Below, in pieces: positions 1 to 8,119 of a DNA stretch of 25,379 nucleotides (positions are counted from its first letter, which is position 1; every line of letters begins with the position of its first letter). The notes under the pieces are model-generated. The model had not been told where the DNA came from and did no database searches. It saw only the letters and a program-made list of their open reading frames with translations. The DNA comes from an uncultured Pseudomonadota bacterium. GTDB lineage: Bacteria; Pseudomonadota; Gammaproteobacteria; Burkholderiales; Casimicrobiaceae. The stretch is from the NCBI GenBank assembly GCA_937958295.1, contig CALFEY010000105.1, positions 1-25,379 of the forward strand, given 5' to 3'. The position numbers and the translations under genes were made by a program.

Positions 1-59
1 TTTGAACCTACGACCAACGGATTAAGAGTCCGCTGCTCTACCAGCTGAGCTAACGACCC
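1..59 (-). tRNA. tRNA-Lys (anticodon CUU), 3' part cut off by the window edge
   Basis: Read on the minus strand from 59, the sequence begins GGGTCGT (acceptor), then AGCTC-AGCTGGTA-GAGC (D arm), then an anticodon stem GCGGA/TCCGT closing the loop CTCTTAA, which gives anticodon CUU and therefore lysine. The start of the T arm with GGTTCAAA is present; the rest of the T arm and the 3' acceptor strand lie before base 1. Confidence 0.93.
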
Positions 60-532
60 ACGGGGACGCCGCGAACTCGCGCATTTCCGCATCTTTTACC
101 TGCGGTCGCGGTCCTTCGTGAAGGGCAGCAATTGTAACACGACGCCCGGCCTCGAAGCAAATCTGCGACCCCTCTTGCGGCGAGTTCGCTGGTGCCGGCG
201 AGGTCGCGTTACCGCTATGCAGATCACGCACGGCCGTCGACTGTGACTGTGCGCGATCGCCGTGCTGGTGCTCGCGTTCCTCGTGGTGTCCACGCTGATC
301 GTGATCCCCATGTCGGGGCCAACTCACAGTGCCTCGAATTCCCTCCGCGGGAGGGGTCGCTGCGCTGGTATCGCACGACTTCGACTCGCGCTCGTCTATG
401 CAGGCCACGACCACGTCCTTTCAAGGCGGCGACCCTCACCGCGTTCGTGGCCACCCCGCTCGGCACCAGGGGTTGACGCCAGGCTCGTCCGGGCGCAGTC
501 TTGCCATTCGTCCCTCGCCCTGGGAGGTCACC
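60..532. other. Region of about 470 bases without a supported gene
   Basis: Open frames exist on both strands but none has a convincing start, ribosome binding site or family resemblance. A plus-strand stretch near 241-315 would encode a hydrophobic helix (AIAVLVLAFLVV), but an in-frame TGA separates it from the only nearby ATG (219) and no start fits. A TTGACG at 473-478 could be a -35 box for the following gene, but the matching -10 position (about 496-501) is poor. I see nothing else here. Confidence 0.5.
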
Positions 533-790
533 ATGAATCGTCTGCTTTCCGCCCTTGCCGCTTCGGCGCTCCTCGCCAGCGGCGCCGCGGTCGCCTGCAA
601 CGACATGAAGGTCACCGATGGCGGTGACGGCGGCGTGCCGATGTCCTCCGCATCCTCGCAGCGCACCGCCGCCGTGGAAAGAGCTCCCGAAGCGCCCCTC
701 GTGGTTAAGCAGAAGCAGCCCACGAAGAAGGCCACGGCAGCGGGCAAGCCACTGCCGGACGGTGCAACGCTCGCGCGCACCGGCACCTAG
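533..790 (+). CDS. Small exported (possibly lipo-) protein of unknown function, 85 aa
   Basis: The ATG at 533 follows a strong GGGAGG (522-527) at good spacing, which decides this start over longer upstream options. The first 22 residues form a signal peptide: MNR, then a hydrophobic Leu/Ala stretch, then GAAVAC. Cleavage could be by signal peptidase I after AVA. Lipoprotein processing at Cys22 is possible, but the -3 residue is Ala rather than the usual Leu. The mature part is short, Asp/Gly-rich then Lys-rich (KQKQPTKKA), with no recognisable domain and a single Cys. An intrinsic terminator follows directly, so it is a single-gene unit. I do not recognise a family; envelope or periplasmic location is inferred from the signal peptide only. 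Confidence 0.65.
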   Translation: MNRLLSALAASALLASGAAVACNDMKVTDGGDGGVPMSSASSQRTAAVERAPEAPLVVKQKQPTKKATAAGKPLPDGATLARTGT

Positions 791-811
791 TCGCGTTATC
801 TCGCCCCCGCC

Positions 812-840
812 AAGGAGCCCGCCGCGTGCGGGCTCTTTGT
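812..840 (+). terminator. Intrinsic terminator after the small exported protein
   Basis: A perfect 8-bp stem GAGCCCGC (815-822) / GCGGGCTC (828-835) with a 5-base loop is followed by TTTGT. The stem can be extended by A-T and G-T pairs on its outer side. It lies 22 bases after the stop at 790. Confidence 0.85.
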
Positions 841-1115
841 CATTGGAAGGGCCTTACGCGTACGGGTCCGCCGAACGGCCGCCGCGAGCCACACCGGGTC
901 CTACACGCGCCCTGCCGCCGCGCCGACGGCCCGCAACGCCGTGCGCGGGCACAATCGAAACGAACGAACACGCCCGCACAATCGCCTCAGCCGCTGCGAC
1001 CGCATGACCAAGGCGCAGTCACGCTCGCTTTACCCGAAGGATCTCCCCGCTGCCCAGCCTCGACACCCTGCTGAACCACTTCGAGTCACCATGGCTCGGC
1101 ACCCTGGCGGCCGCC

Positions 1116-2204
1116 GTGCTGGCCATGACGGCAGCGCTTGTGGCGTGGACGATCCTGCGCGGCGCGCTACGACGCGTTGCACGACTGAGCGGCGTGCTGC
1201 GCCTTGTGCTCGCGCGCATCGAGGCGCCGGCGAAACTGGTGGCACCGATGGTGGCGCTCCAATTCGTGCTCGCGGGTGCGCCCGAGGACTTGCGCTTCCT
1301 CGCCGCGGCCACGCGCGCGGCCTCGCTCGCGCTGATCGCGGGCTTCACATGGCTCGCGATCAGGGCGGTCGGCGCCTTTGCCGACAGCGTTGTGGAGATG
1401 CACCCGGCCAACGTGAGCGACAACCTCGAGGCGCGCCGCATTCAGACACAAACGCGCGTGCTCTCGCGAACGGTCATGCTCGTGGTCGGGGTCATCGGCG
1501 TAGGGGCCGCCCTCATGACGTTTCCAAACGTGCGGCAGATCGGGGCGAGCCTGCTCGCCTCGGCCGGCGTGGCGGGGTTGGTGGCCGGCATCGCGGCGCG
1601 TCCGGTCCTGGCCAACCTCATCGCCGGCCTGCAGATCGCCATCACCCAACCAATCCGTCTTGACGACGTGGTGATCATGGAAGGGGAGTGGGGGCGCATC
1701 GAGGAGATCACCGCCGCCTACGTGGTGGTCAAGGTGTGGGACGAGCGGCGTCTGGTGGTGCCTCTGCAGTGGGTCATCGAGAACCCATTTCAGAATTGGA
1801 CGCGGCGAGGTGCCGCGCTGCTTGGCTCCGTGTTCCTGTGGCTCGACTATCGCGTCGCGCTCGCGCCGCTGCGGGCGGAGCTCGAGCGCGTGTGCCGGCA
1901 GGACCCCGATTGGGACGGTCGAGTGGCCATCCTCCAGGTCGTGGAGACGAGCGAGCGCGCCATGCAGGTGCGCGTGCTCGTGAGCTCGGCCGATGCCCCG
2001 CGCGGCTGGGATCTTCGCTGCCGCGTACGCGAAGCGCTGATCGAATTCCTGCAACGGCAGGATCCGGGGGGCTTGCCGCGAGTGCGCGCCGTGCTCGAGC
2101 CGGAGCCGCCTGACCGCGCCGCCACGTCCACGCCGCGCGACACCGCGGGCGTGGGCGATTCGACGGCAATACGGGAGGAGGCGAGCCCGTCTAGAACACG
2201 TTGA
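1116..2204 (+). CDS. MscS-family mechanosensitive ion channel
   Basis: Inner-membrane channel of the small-conductance mechanosensitive (MscS) family, expected to open under membrane tension and release solutes on osmotic downshock. Numbering from GTG 1116 (362 aa): hydrophobic helices at about 1-17, 63-90 and 117-136, then the pore helix TM3 at about 140-178, rich in Gly/Ala (SAGVAGLVAGIAARPVLAN). The beta domain follows with the family pattern RLDDVVIMEGEWGRIEEI (181-198), and an NW motif lies downstream. The tail is Pro/Arg-rich and not conserved in appearance. The true start may be further upstream: the frame is open from 1008, reads smoothly as PSLDTLLNHFESPWL, and AAGGA (1037-1041) lies 8 bases before a CTG at 1050. 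It converges with the next gene, overlapping by 14 bases. Confidence 0.9.
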   Translation: MLAMTAALVAWTILRGALRRVARLSGVLRLVLARIEAPAKLVAPMVALQFVLAGAPEDLRFLAAATRAASLALIAGFTWLAIRAVGAFADSVVEMHPANVSDNLEARRIQTQTRVLSRTVMLVVGVIGVGAALMTFPNVRQIGASLLASAGVAGLVAGIAARPVLANLIAGLQIAITQPIRLDDVVIMEGEWGRIEEITAAYVVVKVWDERRLVVPLQWVIENPFQNWTRRGAALLGSVFLWLDYRVALAPLRAELERVCRQDPDWDGRVAILQVVETSERAMQVRVLVSSADAPRGWDLRCRVREALIEFLQRQDPGGLPRVRAVLEPEPPDRAATSTPRDTAGVGDSTAIREEASPSRTR

Positions 2205-3543
2205 TCGGCGTGAAGTTGATGAGGCACGTCCAGCACTGACCGTTGGCCGCGGCATTCACGGTGGCCGAGTACGTATTGCGGTGCGGGGCATAGGCGTCGG
2301 CCACGTCGTAGGCGGCGCTCCCGTCGGGCTGCGCCTTGAGCGACCACGTGCGCACGTGCTGTTGCGGCAGGGTGCTGAAGTTGATCCAGTTCGGATTGTT
2401 GGTGAGCACCTGAATGTTGCCCGCGGGGCTCACGATGGCGGGGGACTCGAAGAACACGCCCTGGAACTGCTGCCCGCTGATCGTCCAGCCCTGGTTGATG
2501 ATCACGCCATTCAGGTCGAGCGTGCCCAGGGCCTTCATCACGATCGCTCCGGGGAACACGAAATCGTTGGTGGGACCGCTCGCCACGCGCAGTGAGCCCG
2601 TGGCCTGCACGATCATGCTGCCGCCGCCGTAGGCGGGCTCGGGGATGCCCGCGGCGCGGGTGCCGCCCTTGGGAATCACCGCATTGTTGGGCGGGGCGGT
2701 GGTGCCCACGCCCCACGTGGACGGCATCCATACTTCGCCGTCGCCGTTGATCTTCACGTTGAGCACCTGGGGCGCCGTGCCGTAGGCGTGGAGCGTGAGA
2801 CCGACATGGCCGGACGCTGCGGGATAGAGCTGGAGGCTGTTGGACAGGAAGAAGCTGCCGTTCACCGGATTGTTGGCCACGGTAAGCGTGGACAGTACGA
2901 CCTCGTCACCGATGAACGCCCCGCCGCCCTGGATCTTGCGTCCGCGCACCTCGAGGTGCGCCGCGCCGTCGATCGTGCCGCGATTGATGACCGACTCGCC
3001 GACCGTCCAGCCGGACAGTCCCGACACGACCAGGCCGCCGGCGCCGTCGATGAGTCCATTGAGCTCCACCGTGATGCCGTTGGCGTTGACGAGCTCTAAG
3101 AACGGCGGCGGGCCCGCCGGGGAGAGATCGGGCCCCAGCCCGATGACTATCACGCCCGAGCCCGACTCCGCCACCAGGGTACCGGCGATGGTCGTGGCAT
3201 TGGCGTCGGTGTTGCGGATGATCGCGCGCTGCGAGGCGGCACCGGAGCGAATGGCGAGCTTGTTGCCCGCCGCGATATTCACCCCGTCGCAGTCGATCTG
3301 GAACGCCGAGGCGGCGTTGCCCGCCAGCGATCCCATCTGGATCGCCGCGTCCGGCTGGAAGGACACGATCTGATTGCCGAAGACGCTCGCGCCGGTAACG
3401 GAGAAACCGCCGTAGTCGTTGCGCACCACCGTGCACGTGCCGGGCATCGGCCCCACCACCGGCAGCGGCTGCGCCGTGGCGAGCCCTCCCCCCAACGCGA
3501 TCATCAGTATCGCGGTACGGCAGGCAAGCGGTGACTTCGGCAT
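2191..3543 (-). CDS. Secreted protein of unknown function, 450 aa
   Basis: The ATG at 3543 is preceded by GGAAGGA and starts a clear signal peptide (MPKSPLACRTAILMIALGG, with ATA-Q as likely cleavage site); the longer upstream reading frame is not needed. The mature protein is Gly/Ala/Val/Asn-rich with many short alternating hydrophobic stretches and turns (for example GLIDGAGGLVVSGLSG and GTLDLNGVIINQGWTISG). This resembles right-handed beta-helix or filamentous-haemagglutinin-like surface proteins in composition only. The C-terminus has a CWTC pair followed by LINFTPINVF, so a local disulfide is possible. There is no anchor, Ig domain or catalytic motif that I recognise. It is divergent from the patatin autotransporter gene. 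Extracellular or periplasmic location is inferred from the signal peptide. Confidence 0.75.
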   Translation of the reverse strand: MPKSPLACRTAILMIALGGGLATAQPLPVVGPMPGTCTVVRNDYGGFSVTGASVFGNQIVSFQPDAAIQMGSLAGNAASAFQIDCDGVNIAAGNKLAIRSGAASQRAIIRNTDANATTIAGTLVAESGSGVIVIGLGPDLSPAGPPPFLELVNANGITVELNGLIDGAGGLVVSGLSGWTVGESVINRGTIDGAAHLEVRGRKIQGGGAFIGDEVVLSTLTVANNPVNGSFFLSNSLQLYPAASGHVGLTLHAYGTAPQVLNVKINGDGEVWMPSTWGVGTTAPPNNAVIPKGGTRAAGIPEPAYGGGSMIVQATGSLRVASGPTNDFVFPGAIVMKALGTLDLNGVIINQGWTISGQQFQGVFFESPAIVSPAGNIQVLTNNPNWINFSTLPQQHVRTWSLKAQPDGSAAYDVADAYAPHRNTYSATVNAAANGQCWTCLINFTPINVF

Positions 3544-3706
3544 GACGATCCTTCCCGGGCAGTAAACGAGGGAGGGATGCTGCGGGCGAACCCGGGGATT
3601 CGTCAAGGTGATGATGTCCTACAAGAACCCCGGTCGCGGCAGGAGGCTATGCTTGCCCGCGTGGGCGATCGCGCGGTTGGCACGATCGCTTCCGCCGGAG
3701 CTCGCC

Positions 3707-5944
3707 ATGCCCCCCACGCCCCCCACGCCGGCGCTTCGCCGGCATCCGCTGTTCATCGCCGCGCTCGCCTGCGCCCTCGCCGTCGCGCCATCGCTCGCGC
3801 ATGCCGCCGATGCCAGTGCGCCCGGTCGTCCCCGCATCGCCCTCGCCCTGTCGGGCGGCGGGGCACGCGGCGTCGCGCACGTGGGCGTCCTGAAGGTACT
3901 GGAGGAGCTGCGCGTGCCGATCAGCTGCGTCACCGGGACCAGCATGGGCGCGATCGTGGGCGGCACGTTCGCGGTAGGCACGCCGCCGCTGCGCCTCGAG
4001 GAGCTCGTGCTGTCCGCCGACTGGGACGAGCTCTTCCGCGACAACCCGCCGCGGCAGGAGATCTCGATGCGCCGCAAGGGCGACGACTTCAAGACGCTCT
4101 TCGCCCCCGAGTTCGGCCTCAAGGACGGCTCGCTCGCATTGCCCAAGGGCGTGATCGCCGGCGTATCGATCGAGGCGTTCTTTCGCGTGCTCGCGCAGCC
4201 TGCGATGGGCGTGAACAACTTCCTCGACCTGCCGATTCCCTTCGAGGCGATGGCCACCAACATCGAGAACGGCGACCTCGTGGTGCTCGACCGCGGCAAC
4301 GTGGCGCAGGCCATGCGCGCCAGCATGTCCGTGCCCGGTGCCCTCGCCCCCGTGGAGATCGACGGCAAGCTGCTGGTCGACGGCGGCATCTCCAACAACC
4401 TGCCGATCGACCAGGCGCGCGCCCTGTGCGGCGACGTCGTGATCGCGGTGAACATCTCCACCCCGCCCATGACCCGCGCGGAGCTCACCTCCGCGCTGGC
4501 GGTGTCGCTGCAGCTCGTCAACTTCCTGGGCAAGAGCACGGTCGACACGCAGCTCAAGAGCCTAGGCCCCCGTGACGTGCTGATCGAGCCGGACCTAGGC
4601 GACATCTCGGCGGCGAGCTTCAACCGGTCCAGGGACGCGATCAAGATCGGCGAGGACGCTGCTCGCAAGGTCGCCGACCGGCTCGCGCCGTACAGCCTCC
4701 CGCCGGAACAGTACGCCGCCTTCCGCGCGCGGCAGACCGCGAAGACGGCGGAGCTCGGCACCGTCGCGGAGATCCGCATCGACGGCCTCGGGCGCACCAA
4801 TCCGGAGGTTGTGCGCGCGCTGGTGCGCAGCAAGCCCGGAGAGCCGCTTTCGGAGAAGGAGATCGGTGAGGACCTGCGGCGCATTTACGGCCGCGGCGAC
4901 TTCGAAGGCATCAGCTACCGCATCGTGGGCGATAACGGGCCGCGCACGATGGTGATCTCGCCCACGGAGAAGTTCTGGGGACCCGACTACCTGCGCTTCG
5001 GCCTGGGACTCGAGAGCGATTTTCAGGGCGACAACTCCTTCAACCTTCTCGCGCAGTACCGCAAGTCGTGGATCAACCGCCTGGGTGGGGAGCTCCTCGT
5101 GGAGGCGCAGATCGGTGAGGACACACATCTTTTCGGCGAGTGGTACCAGCCACTGTCCGCCACGGGACAGTGGTTCGGCTCGCTCTACGCAGTCGCCGGC
5201 CGCACCACGCGAGGCATCTTCGACGGCAACGACAAGATCGCCACCTACCTCATGACGAGTGCGCGTGCCGGCGCGGACCTGGGGCTTACGCTCGGCACCT
5301 ACGGCGAGCTCCGCGTAGGCCCGCAATGGACGCACGTGAATGCGCGCGTGGACACCGGCGACCCGGTGCTTCCCTCGGTGAAGGAGCTCACCGCCGGCGT
5401 GCATGCGGGGCTCGTGGTCGACCAGTACGACCACGCGTGGTTCTCGCAAAGCGGCTACGGCGCGCGGCTGAGCTACTACGGCGCCACCAGCGCGCTCGGC
5501 TCCGCCGTGGACTACCAGAAGCTGCAGGGCAGCGGGTCATATGTCGTATCGTTCGGCGAGAACACGTTCAGCTTCACGGCCAGCGGGGGGACCGACTTCG
5601 GCACCGGCATGCCAGCCTACGAGTCGTTCACGCTCGGCGGGCCGCTGCGGCTGTCCGGCTTTCGCATCGATCAGTTCTCGGGACGCGAGTTTGCCTTCGG
5701 CCGGGCCATGTACTACCGGCGCGTGTTCGCACTGCCCGACCTCCTGGGTGCGGGCGTGTTCGCGGGCGCGTCGGCCGAGGTGGCCACGATCCGCGATCGC
5801 GTCGACGGGCTGCCGGCCCCGAACGCCCTGTGGTCGGGGTCGCTGTTCCTGGGGGCGCAGACCTTCGCGGGGCCTGGCTACCTCGGGGTGGGACTCGGCA
5901 ACAGCGGGGCATACAGCCTCTATCTCCTGCTGGGAGCGCCGTGA
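3707..5944 (+). CDS. Type Vd autotransporter: patatin-like phospholipase with POTRA and beta-barrel (PlpD-like)
   Basis: The ATG at 3707, with GGAG just upstream, gives a 745-residue protein with signal peptide (about 1-34, ending LAHA-AD). The patatin domain (about 43-330) has the oxyanion loop SGGGARG (49-55), nucleophile elbow GTSMG with Ser79, and the DGG motif with catalytic Asp225, so the Ser-Asp dyad is complete. A single POTRA-like domain (about 353-420, EIRIDGLGRTNPEVVRALV) leads to a C-terminal 16-strand-type barrel of the Omp85/BamA superfamily (about 425-745). This order is that of PlpD of Pseudomonas aeruginosa, in which the lipase is carried across the outer membrane by its own barrel; size also fits. 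The expected activity is phospholipase A or lysophospholipase at the cell surface, which is family knowledge and not shown by sequence alone. An in-frame extension back to 3608 lacks a signal and is unlikely. Confidence 0.92.
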   Translation: MPPTPPTPALRRHPLFIAALACALAVAPSLAHAADASAPGRPRIALALSGGGARGVAHVGVLKVLEELRVPISCVTGTSMGAIVGGTFAVGTPPLRLEELVLSADWDELFRDNPPRQEISMRRKGDDFKTLFAPEFGLKDGSLALPKGVIAGVSIEAFFRVLAQPAMGVNNFLDLPIPFEAMATNIENGDLVVLDRGNVAQAMRASMSVPGALAPVEIDGKLLVDGGISNNLPIDQARALCGDVVIAVNISTPPMTRAELTSALAVSLQLVNFLGKSTVDTQLKSLGPRDVLIEPDLGDISAASFNRSRDAIKIGEDAARKVADRLAPYSLPPEQYAAFRARQTAKTAELGTVAEIRIDGLGRTNPEVVRALVRSKPGEPLSEKEIGEDLRRIYGRGDFEGISYRIVGDNGPRTMVISPTEKFWGPDYLRFGLGLESDFQGDNSFNLLAQYRKSWINRLGGELLVEAQIGEDTHLFGEWYQPLSATGQWFGSLYAVAGRTTRGIFDGNDKIATYLMTSARAGADLGLTLGTYGELRVGPQWTHVNARVDTGDPVLPSVKELTAGVHAGLVVDQYDHAWFSQSGYGARLSYYGATSALGSAVDYQKLQGSGSYVVSFGENTFSFTASGGTDFGTGMPAYESFTLGGPLRLSGFRIDQFSGREFAFGRAMYYRRVFALPDLLGAGVFAGASAEVATIRDRVDGLPAPNALWSGSLFLGAQTFAGPGYLGVGLGNSGAYSLYLLLGAP

Positions 5945-6053
5945 GGCCGGGGCGCGGCATACTCCTTTGGACCGCGGCATCCCGCGGCGCTAGCATGAGG
6001 CCGTTCGAGCATCGTTCGGCAACGCCTTCCCCCGTCGCGCCAAGGAGACCTCC

Positions 6054-7052
6054 ATGCAGCTCGACTCCGTGCGGAACCTGAAGGCCAGCGTGCAGGCCAA
6101 GCTGGTGGCGCCGCTTTCGCAGGAGGCCGTGCGCCGCGCAACCCTCGCGCTCTCCGCCCAGTCCATGGGCAACCTCGCCGGCCCGCGACGCGTGGTGGCG
6201 CTGGGCATCACGCGCAACAGCCGGCGCGATTTCCAGCTCGCGGTGCGCGTGCAGCGTCCAGAGCTCGTCGACAGCCCGCAGGTGGCGGCGATCGTGCGGC
6301 AGGCCAGGGGCGAGGCCGACGTGCGCTACATCGGTCGCCTCGCCAAGCGGGTCGTGCCGTGGAATCGCAAGAACGTGCGGCCGCTGCGCATCGGCACGTC
6401 GATCGGCCACTTCAAAATCACCGCCGGCACGCTCGGCTGCTTCGTCACCCGCCGGGCCGACGCTGCCCTCCTCATCCTGTCGAACAATCACGTGCTCGCC
6501 AACGAGAACGACGCGAAGGCCGGCGACGCGATCCTGCAACGCGGCACCTTCGACGGCGGCACGCGTCCCGCGGATGTCGTGGGCAAGCTCGCGGGCTTCG
6601 TGCGGTTGAAGAAGAGCGGCGCCAATCTCGTCGATGCCGCGCTCGCCTCGATCAACCCCAGTCTCGGCACGAACCTGAGCGCGATCAAGGGTATCGGGAC
6701 GCTCACCGGGCAGGGCCCGGCCTTCCTCGACGAAGGCACCGCGGTACACAAGCTCGGCCGCACCACGGGCGTGACCCACGGCAAGGTCACCGCCTTCGAG
6801 CTCGACAACCTCGTGGTGGGCTACGACATCGGCGACCTTCGCTTCGACGACCAGATCGAGATCGAGGGCGCCGGCCCCGACGCGTTCAGCGCGGGCGGCG
6901 ACAGCGGCTCGCTCATCGTCGACGCGGAGGGGCGCGGCGTCGCGCTGCTCTTCGCGGGCGGCGACCAGGGCGGGTCCAACGGCAAGGGCCTCACCTATGC
7001 GAGCCCGATCCGCGCGGTGCTGGCTGCGCTGAAAGGCGATCTCGCATTCTAG
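6054..7052 (+). CDS. Trypsin-like serine protease with N-terminal GVGI-type domain
   Basis: The start at 6054 is fixed by AAGGAG six bases upstream. The 332-residue product has no signal peptide, so it is probably cytoplasmic or leaves by another route. Residues about 45-97 form a small N-terminal domain (VVALGITRNSRRDFQLAVRV). The protease domain follows (IGTSIGHFKITAGTLGCFV, 113-131) with the whole chymotrypsin-fold triad: His146 in SNNHVLAN, Asp194 in NLVDAALA and Ser284 in SAGGDSGSLI. This N-domain plus protease arrangement is widespread in bacterial S1-family proteins whose physiological substrates are mostly unknown. The next gene, 47 bases downstream, encodes a stand-alone version of the N-terminal domain, suggesting a functional pair. 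A weak promoter (TTTGGA 5966 / TAGCAT 5991) is possible but unconvincing. Confidence 0.88.
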   Translation: MQLDSVRNLKASVQAKLVAPLSQEAVRRATLALSAQSMGNLAGPRRVVALGITRNSRRDFQLAVRVQRPELVDSPQVAAIVRQARGEADVRYIGRLAKRVVPWNRKNVRPLRIGTSIGHFKITAGTLGCFVTRRADAALLILSNNHVLANENDAKAGDAILQRGTFDGGTRPADVVGKLAGFVRLKKSGANLVDAALASINPSLGTNLSAIKGIGTLTGQGPAFLDEGTAVHKLGRTTGVTHGKVTAFELDNLVVGYDIGDLRFDDQIEIEGAGPDAFSAGGDSGSLIVDAEGRGVALLFAGGDQGGSNGKGLTYASPIRAVLAALKGDLAF

Positions 7053-7099
7053 CGGCGTATAGTCTTCGCGGTTCCTTTCCCGAAGGTAGAGGCGCGCCT

Positions 7100-7321
7100 G
7101 TGGCATCAACCCTCAACGAGGCAAGAGCTGCGAAGGCCGGCGCGCTGACGACGTTCGCGCGCCTCGCCGACGTCGTAGGCGTGGGCATCACCCGGCACGC
7201 GGACGGCTATGCGTTGAAGGTAAACCTGCGCGCCCCGCCGGCGGCAGGGGTGGACCTGCCCGTGAGCATCGACGGGGTGCCCGTGGACATCGAGGTCACG
7301 GGCCATGTGGACACGCGGTGA
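7100..7321 (+). CDS. 73-aa protein resembling the N-terminal domain of the upstream protease
   Basis: GTG start at 7100 with AGAGG (7088-7092) at 7-base spacing. Residues 23-70 read DVVGVGITRHADGYALKVNL, then PVSIDGVPVDIEVTGHV. They align by eye with residues 45-96 of the protease immediately upstream (RVVALGITRNSRRDFQLAVR, then RGEADVRYIGRL). The shared core is V-V-x-x-G-I-T-R, then an aromatic and alternating L-x-V. The pattern IDGVPVDIEVTG closely matches the consensus N-domain of this protease class. It has no signal peptide and no Cys. A role as inhibitor, folding helper or partner of the protease is inference from similarity and adjacency; it could also be a remnant of a second, truncated protease gene. 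Confidence 0.72.
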   Translation: MASTLNEARAAKAGALTTFARLADVVGVGITRHADGYALKVNLRAPPAAGVDLPVSIDGVPVDIEVTGHVDTR

Positions 7322-7328
7322 GCGCTAG

Positions 7329-8075
7329 CTAGCGGCGGCCGCGCCTCGTGATCGGTTGCGCGGTCTTGGCCGGCGTGGCCCGCCAGTAGTAGGCCTCTAC
7401 CTCTTCCAGGTGCGCGCGCATCGCGCGCTCCGCGCGATCGGGGTCGCGCGCTGCCACGGCATCGAGGATGCGCTTGTGCGCGGCGGTGGCGTCGGGCCGC
7501 GCGCCCGAGACCTGCACCGACGTGGTTCTCTGCTCCCGCAGCCACTCGCCGAGGGCGGAATGCAGCGCGGTGAGCACGGGATTGCCGGACATGTGGGCGA
7601 TGCGATAGTGGAACTCGATGTCGGCATCGACCGCGTGCTGCAGCGTGGGGGCGTCGCGATTGGCCTCGAAGGCCACGCGCAGGGCGGCGATGCCTTCGTC
7701 CGTGGCCACCGCTGCGGCCTCCCGTGCCAGCGCGCACTCGAAGAGACGGCGTGCGTGCTGGAACTGGCGGATACCTTCGGGATCGGCGAGAAGCTGCCGC
7801 GCCGCCCCCGACAGCTCGCGCACGAGGTTGCGCGCGCTCGGACGCGTCACATGGGCGCGCTCGCCCGGCGAGAGCTCCACGAGGCCCATCTTGCGTAAGG
7901 CGAACAGCGCCTCGCGCACGCTACCGCGGCCCGCGGCGAAACGGACCATGAGCTCGCGCTCCGACGGCAGACGATCGCCTGCGGCGAACTCGCCGGCGAG
8001 CATCGCATCCTCCAGCGCGCGCACGATCTCCTCGTAGCGGCGGGCGCCCGGGGCGGAACGAAGGGGTTCGGACAT
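7329..8075 (-). CDS. GntR-family transcriptional regulator, FCD (FadR) subfamily
   Basis: A 248-residue regulator. The N-terminal winged helix-turn-helix (about 12-80) contains the classic GntR pattern GDRLPSERELMVRFAAGRGS VREAL (motif at 33-56). The C-terminal all-helical FCD domain has the conserved metal/effector residues: the DIEFHYRIAHMSGNP segment, a second His in AAHKRILDA and a third in AMRAHLEEVE. It is divergent from the TRAP binding-protein gene, whose promoter region it shares, and very probably controls that gene, the dehydrogenase and itself, with a small carboxylate or sugar acid as effector. The target genes and effector class are inferred from context; the family assignment is firm. 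The stop is only 8 bases from the end of the 73-aa protein gene (convergent). Confidence 0.92.
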   Translation of the reverse strand: MSEPLRSAPGARRYEEIVRALEDAMLAGEFAAGDRLPSERELMVRFAAGRGSVREALFALRKMGLVELSPGERAHVTRPSARNLVRELSGAARQLLADPEGIRQFQHARRLFECALAREAAAVATDEGIAALRVAFEANRDAPTLQHAVDADIEFHYRIAHMSGNPVLTALHSALGEWLREQRTTSVQVSGARPDATAAHKRILDAVAARDPDRAERAMRAHLEEVEAYYWRATPAKTAQPITRRGRR

Positions 8076-8097
8076 GGCGAGATCTTCTCGCTTTTTC

Positions 8098-8115
8098 TGG
8101 TATGACAGGTGGTAT
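8098..8115. promoter_or_regulatory. Probable GntR operator: direct repeat TGGTAT-N6-TGGTAT over divergent promoters
   Basis: Two identical TGGTAT hexamers (8098-8103 and 8110-8115) are separated by GACAGG, so they sit 12 bases apart, close to one helical turn. Direct TGGTATA repeats are the known operator form of NanR, another GntR/FCD regulator. The second repeat overlaps both -10 candidates, so binding here would repress both directions. The regulator identity is inferred. Confidence 0.55.
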
Positions 8116-8119
8116 TATA
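8113..8119. promoter_or_regulatory. Overlapping divergent -10 boxes for the regulator and the TRAP binding-protein gene
   Basis: On the minus strand 8119-8114 reads TATAAT, a perfect -10 box placed to give a leader of roughly 30 bases before the regulator start at 8075. On the plus strand 8113-8118 reads TATTAT, placed about 50 bases before the binding-protein start at 8172. The -35 boxes are weak in both directions. The AT-rich patch stands out in otherwise GC-rich DNA. Confidence 0.55.

Noticed and set aside
22..414. Minus-strand ORF with a His/Glu/Asp-rich stretch that looks like a metal-binding protein
   Set aside because: It runs through the tRNA, has no ribosome binding site, and its charged run is the antisense of a hydrophobic plus-strand stretch; composition artefact of GC-rich DNA.
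3690..3707. TTGGCACG near 3676-3683 resembling the -24 half of a sigma-54 promoter before the patatin gene
   Set aside because: The -12 GC at the required distance is absent, and the site would be too close to the start codon for a normal leader.
6359..7099. Long frame upstream of the 73-aa protein
   Set aside because: The part overlapping the protease gene is Arg/His-rich shadow; only the section after GTG 7100 has coding character and a ribosome binding site.
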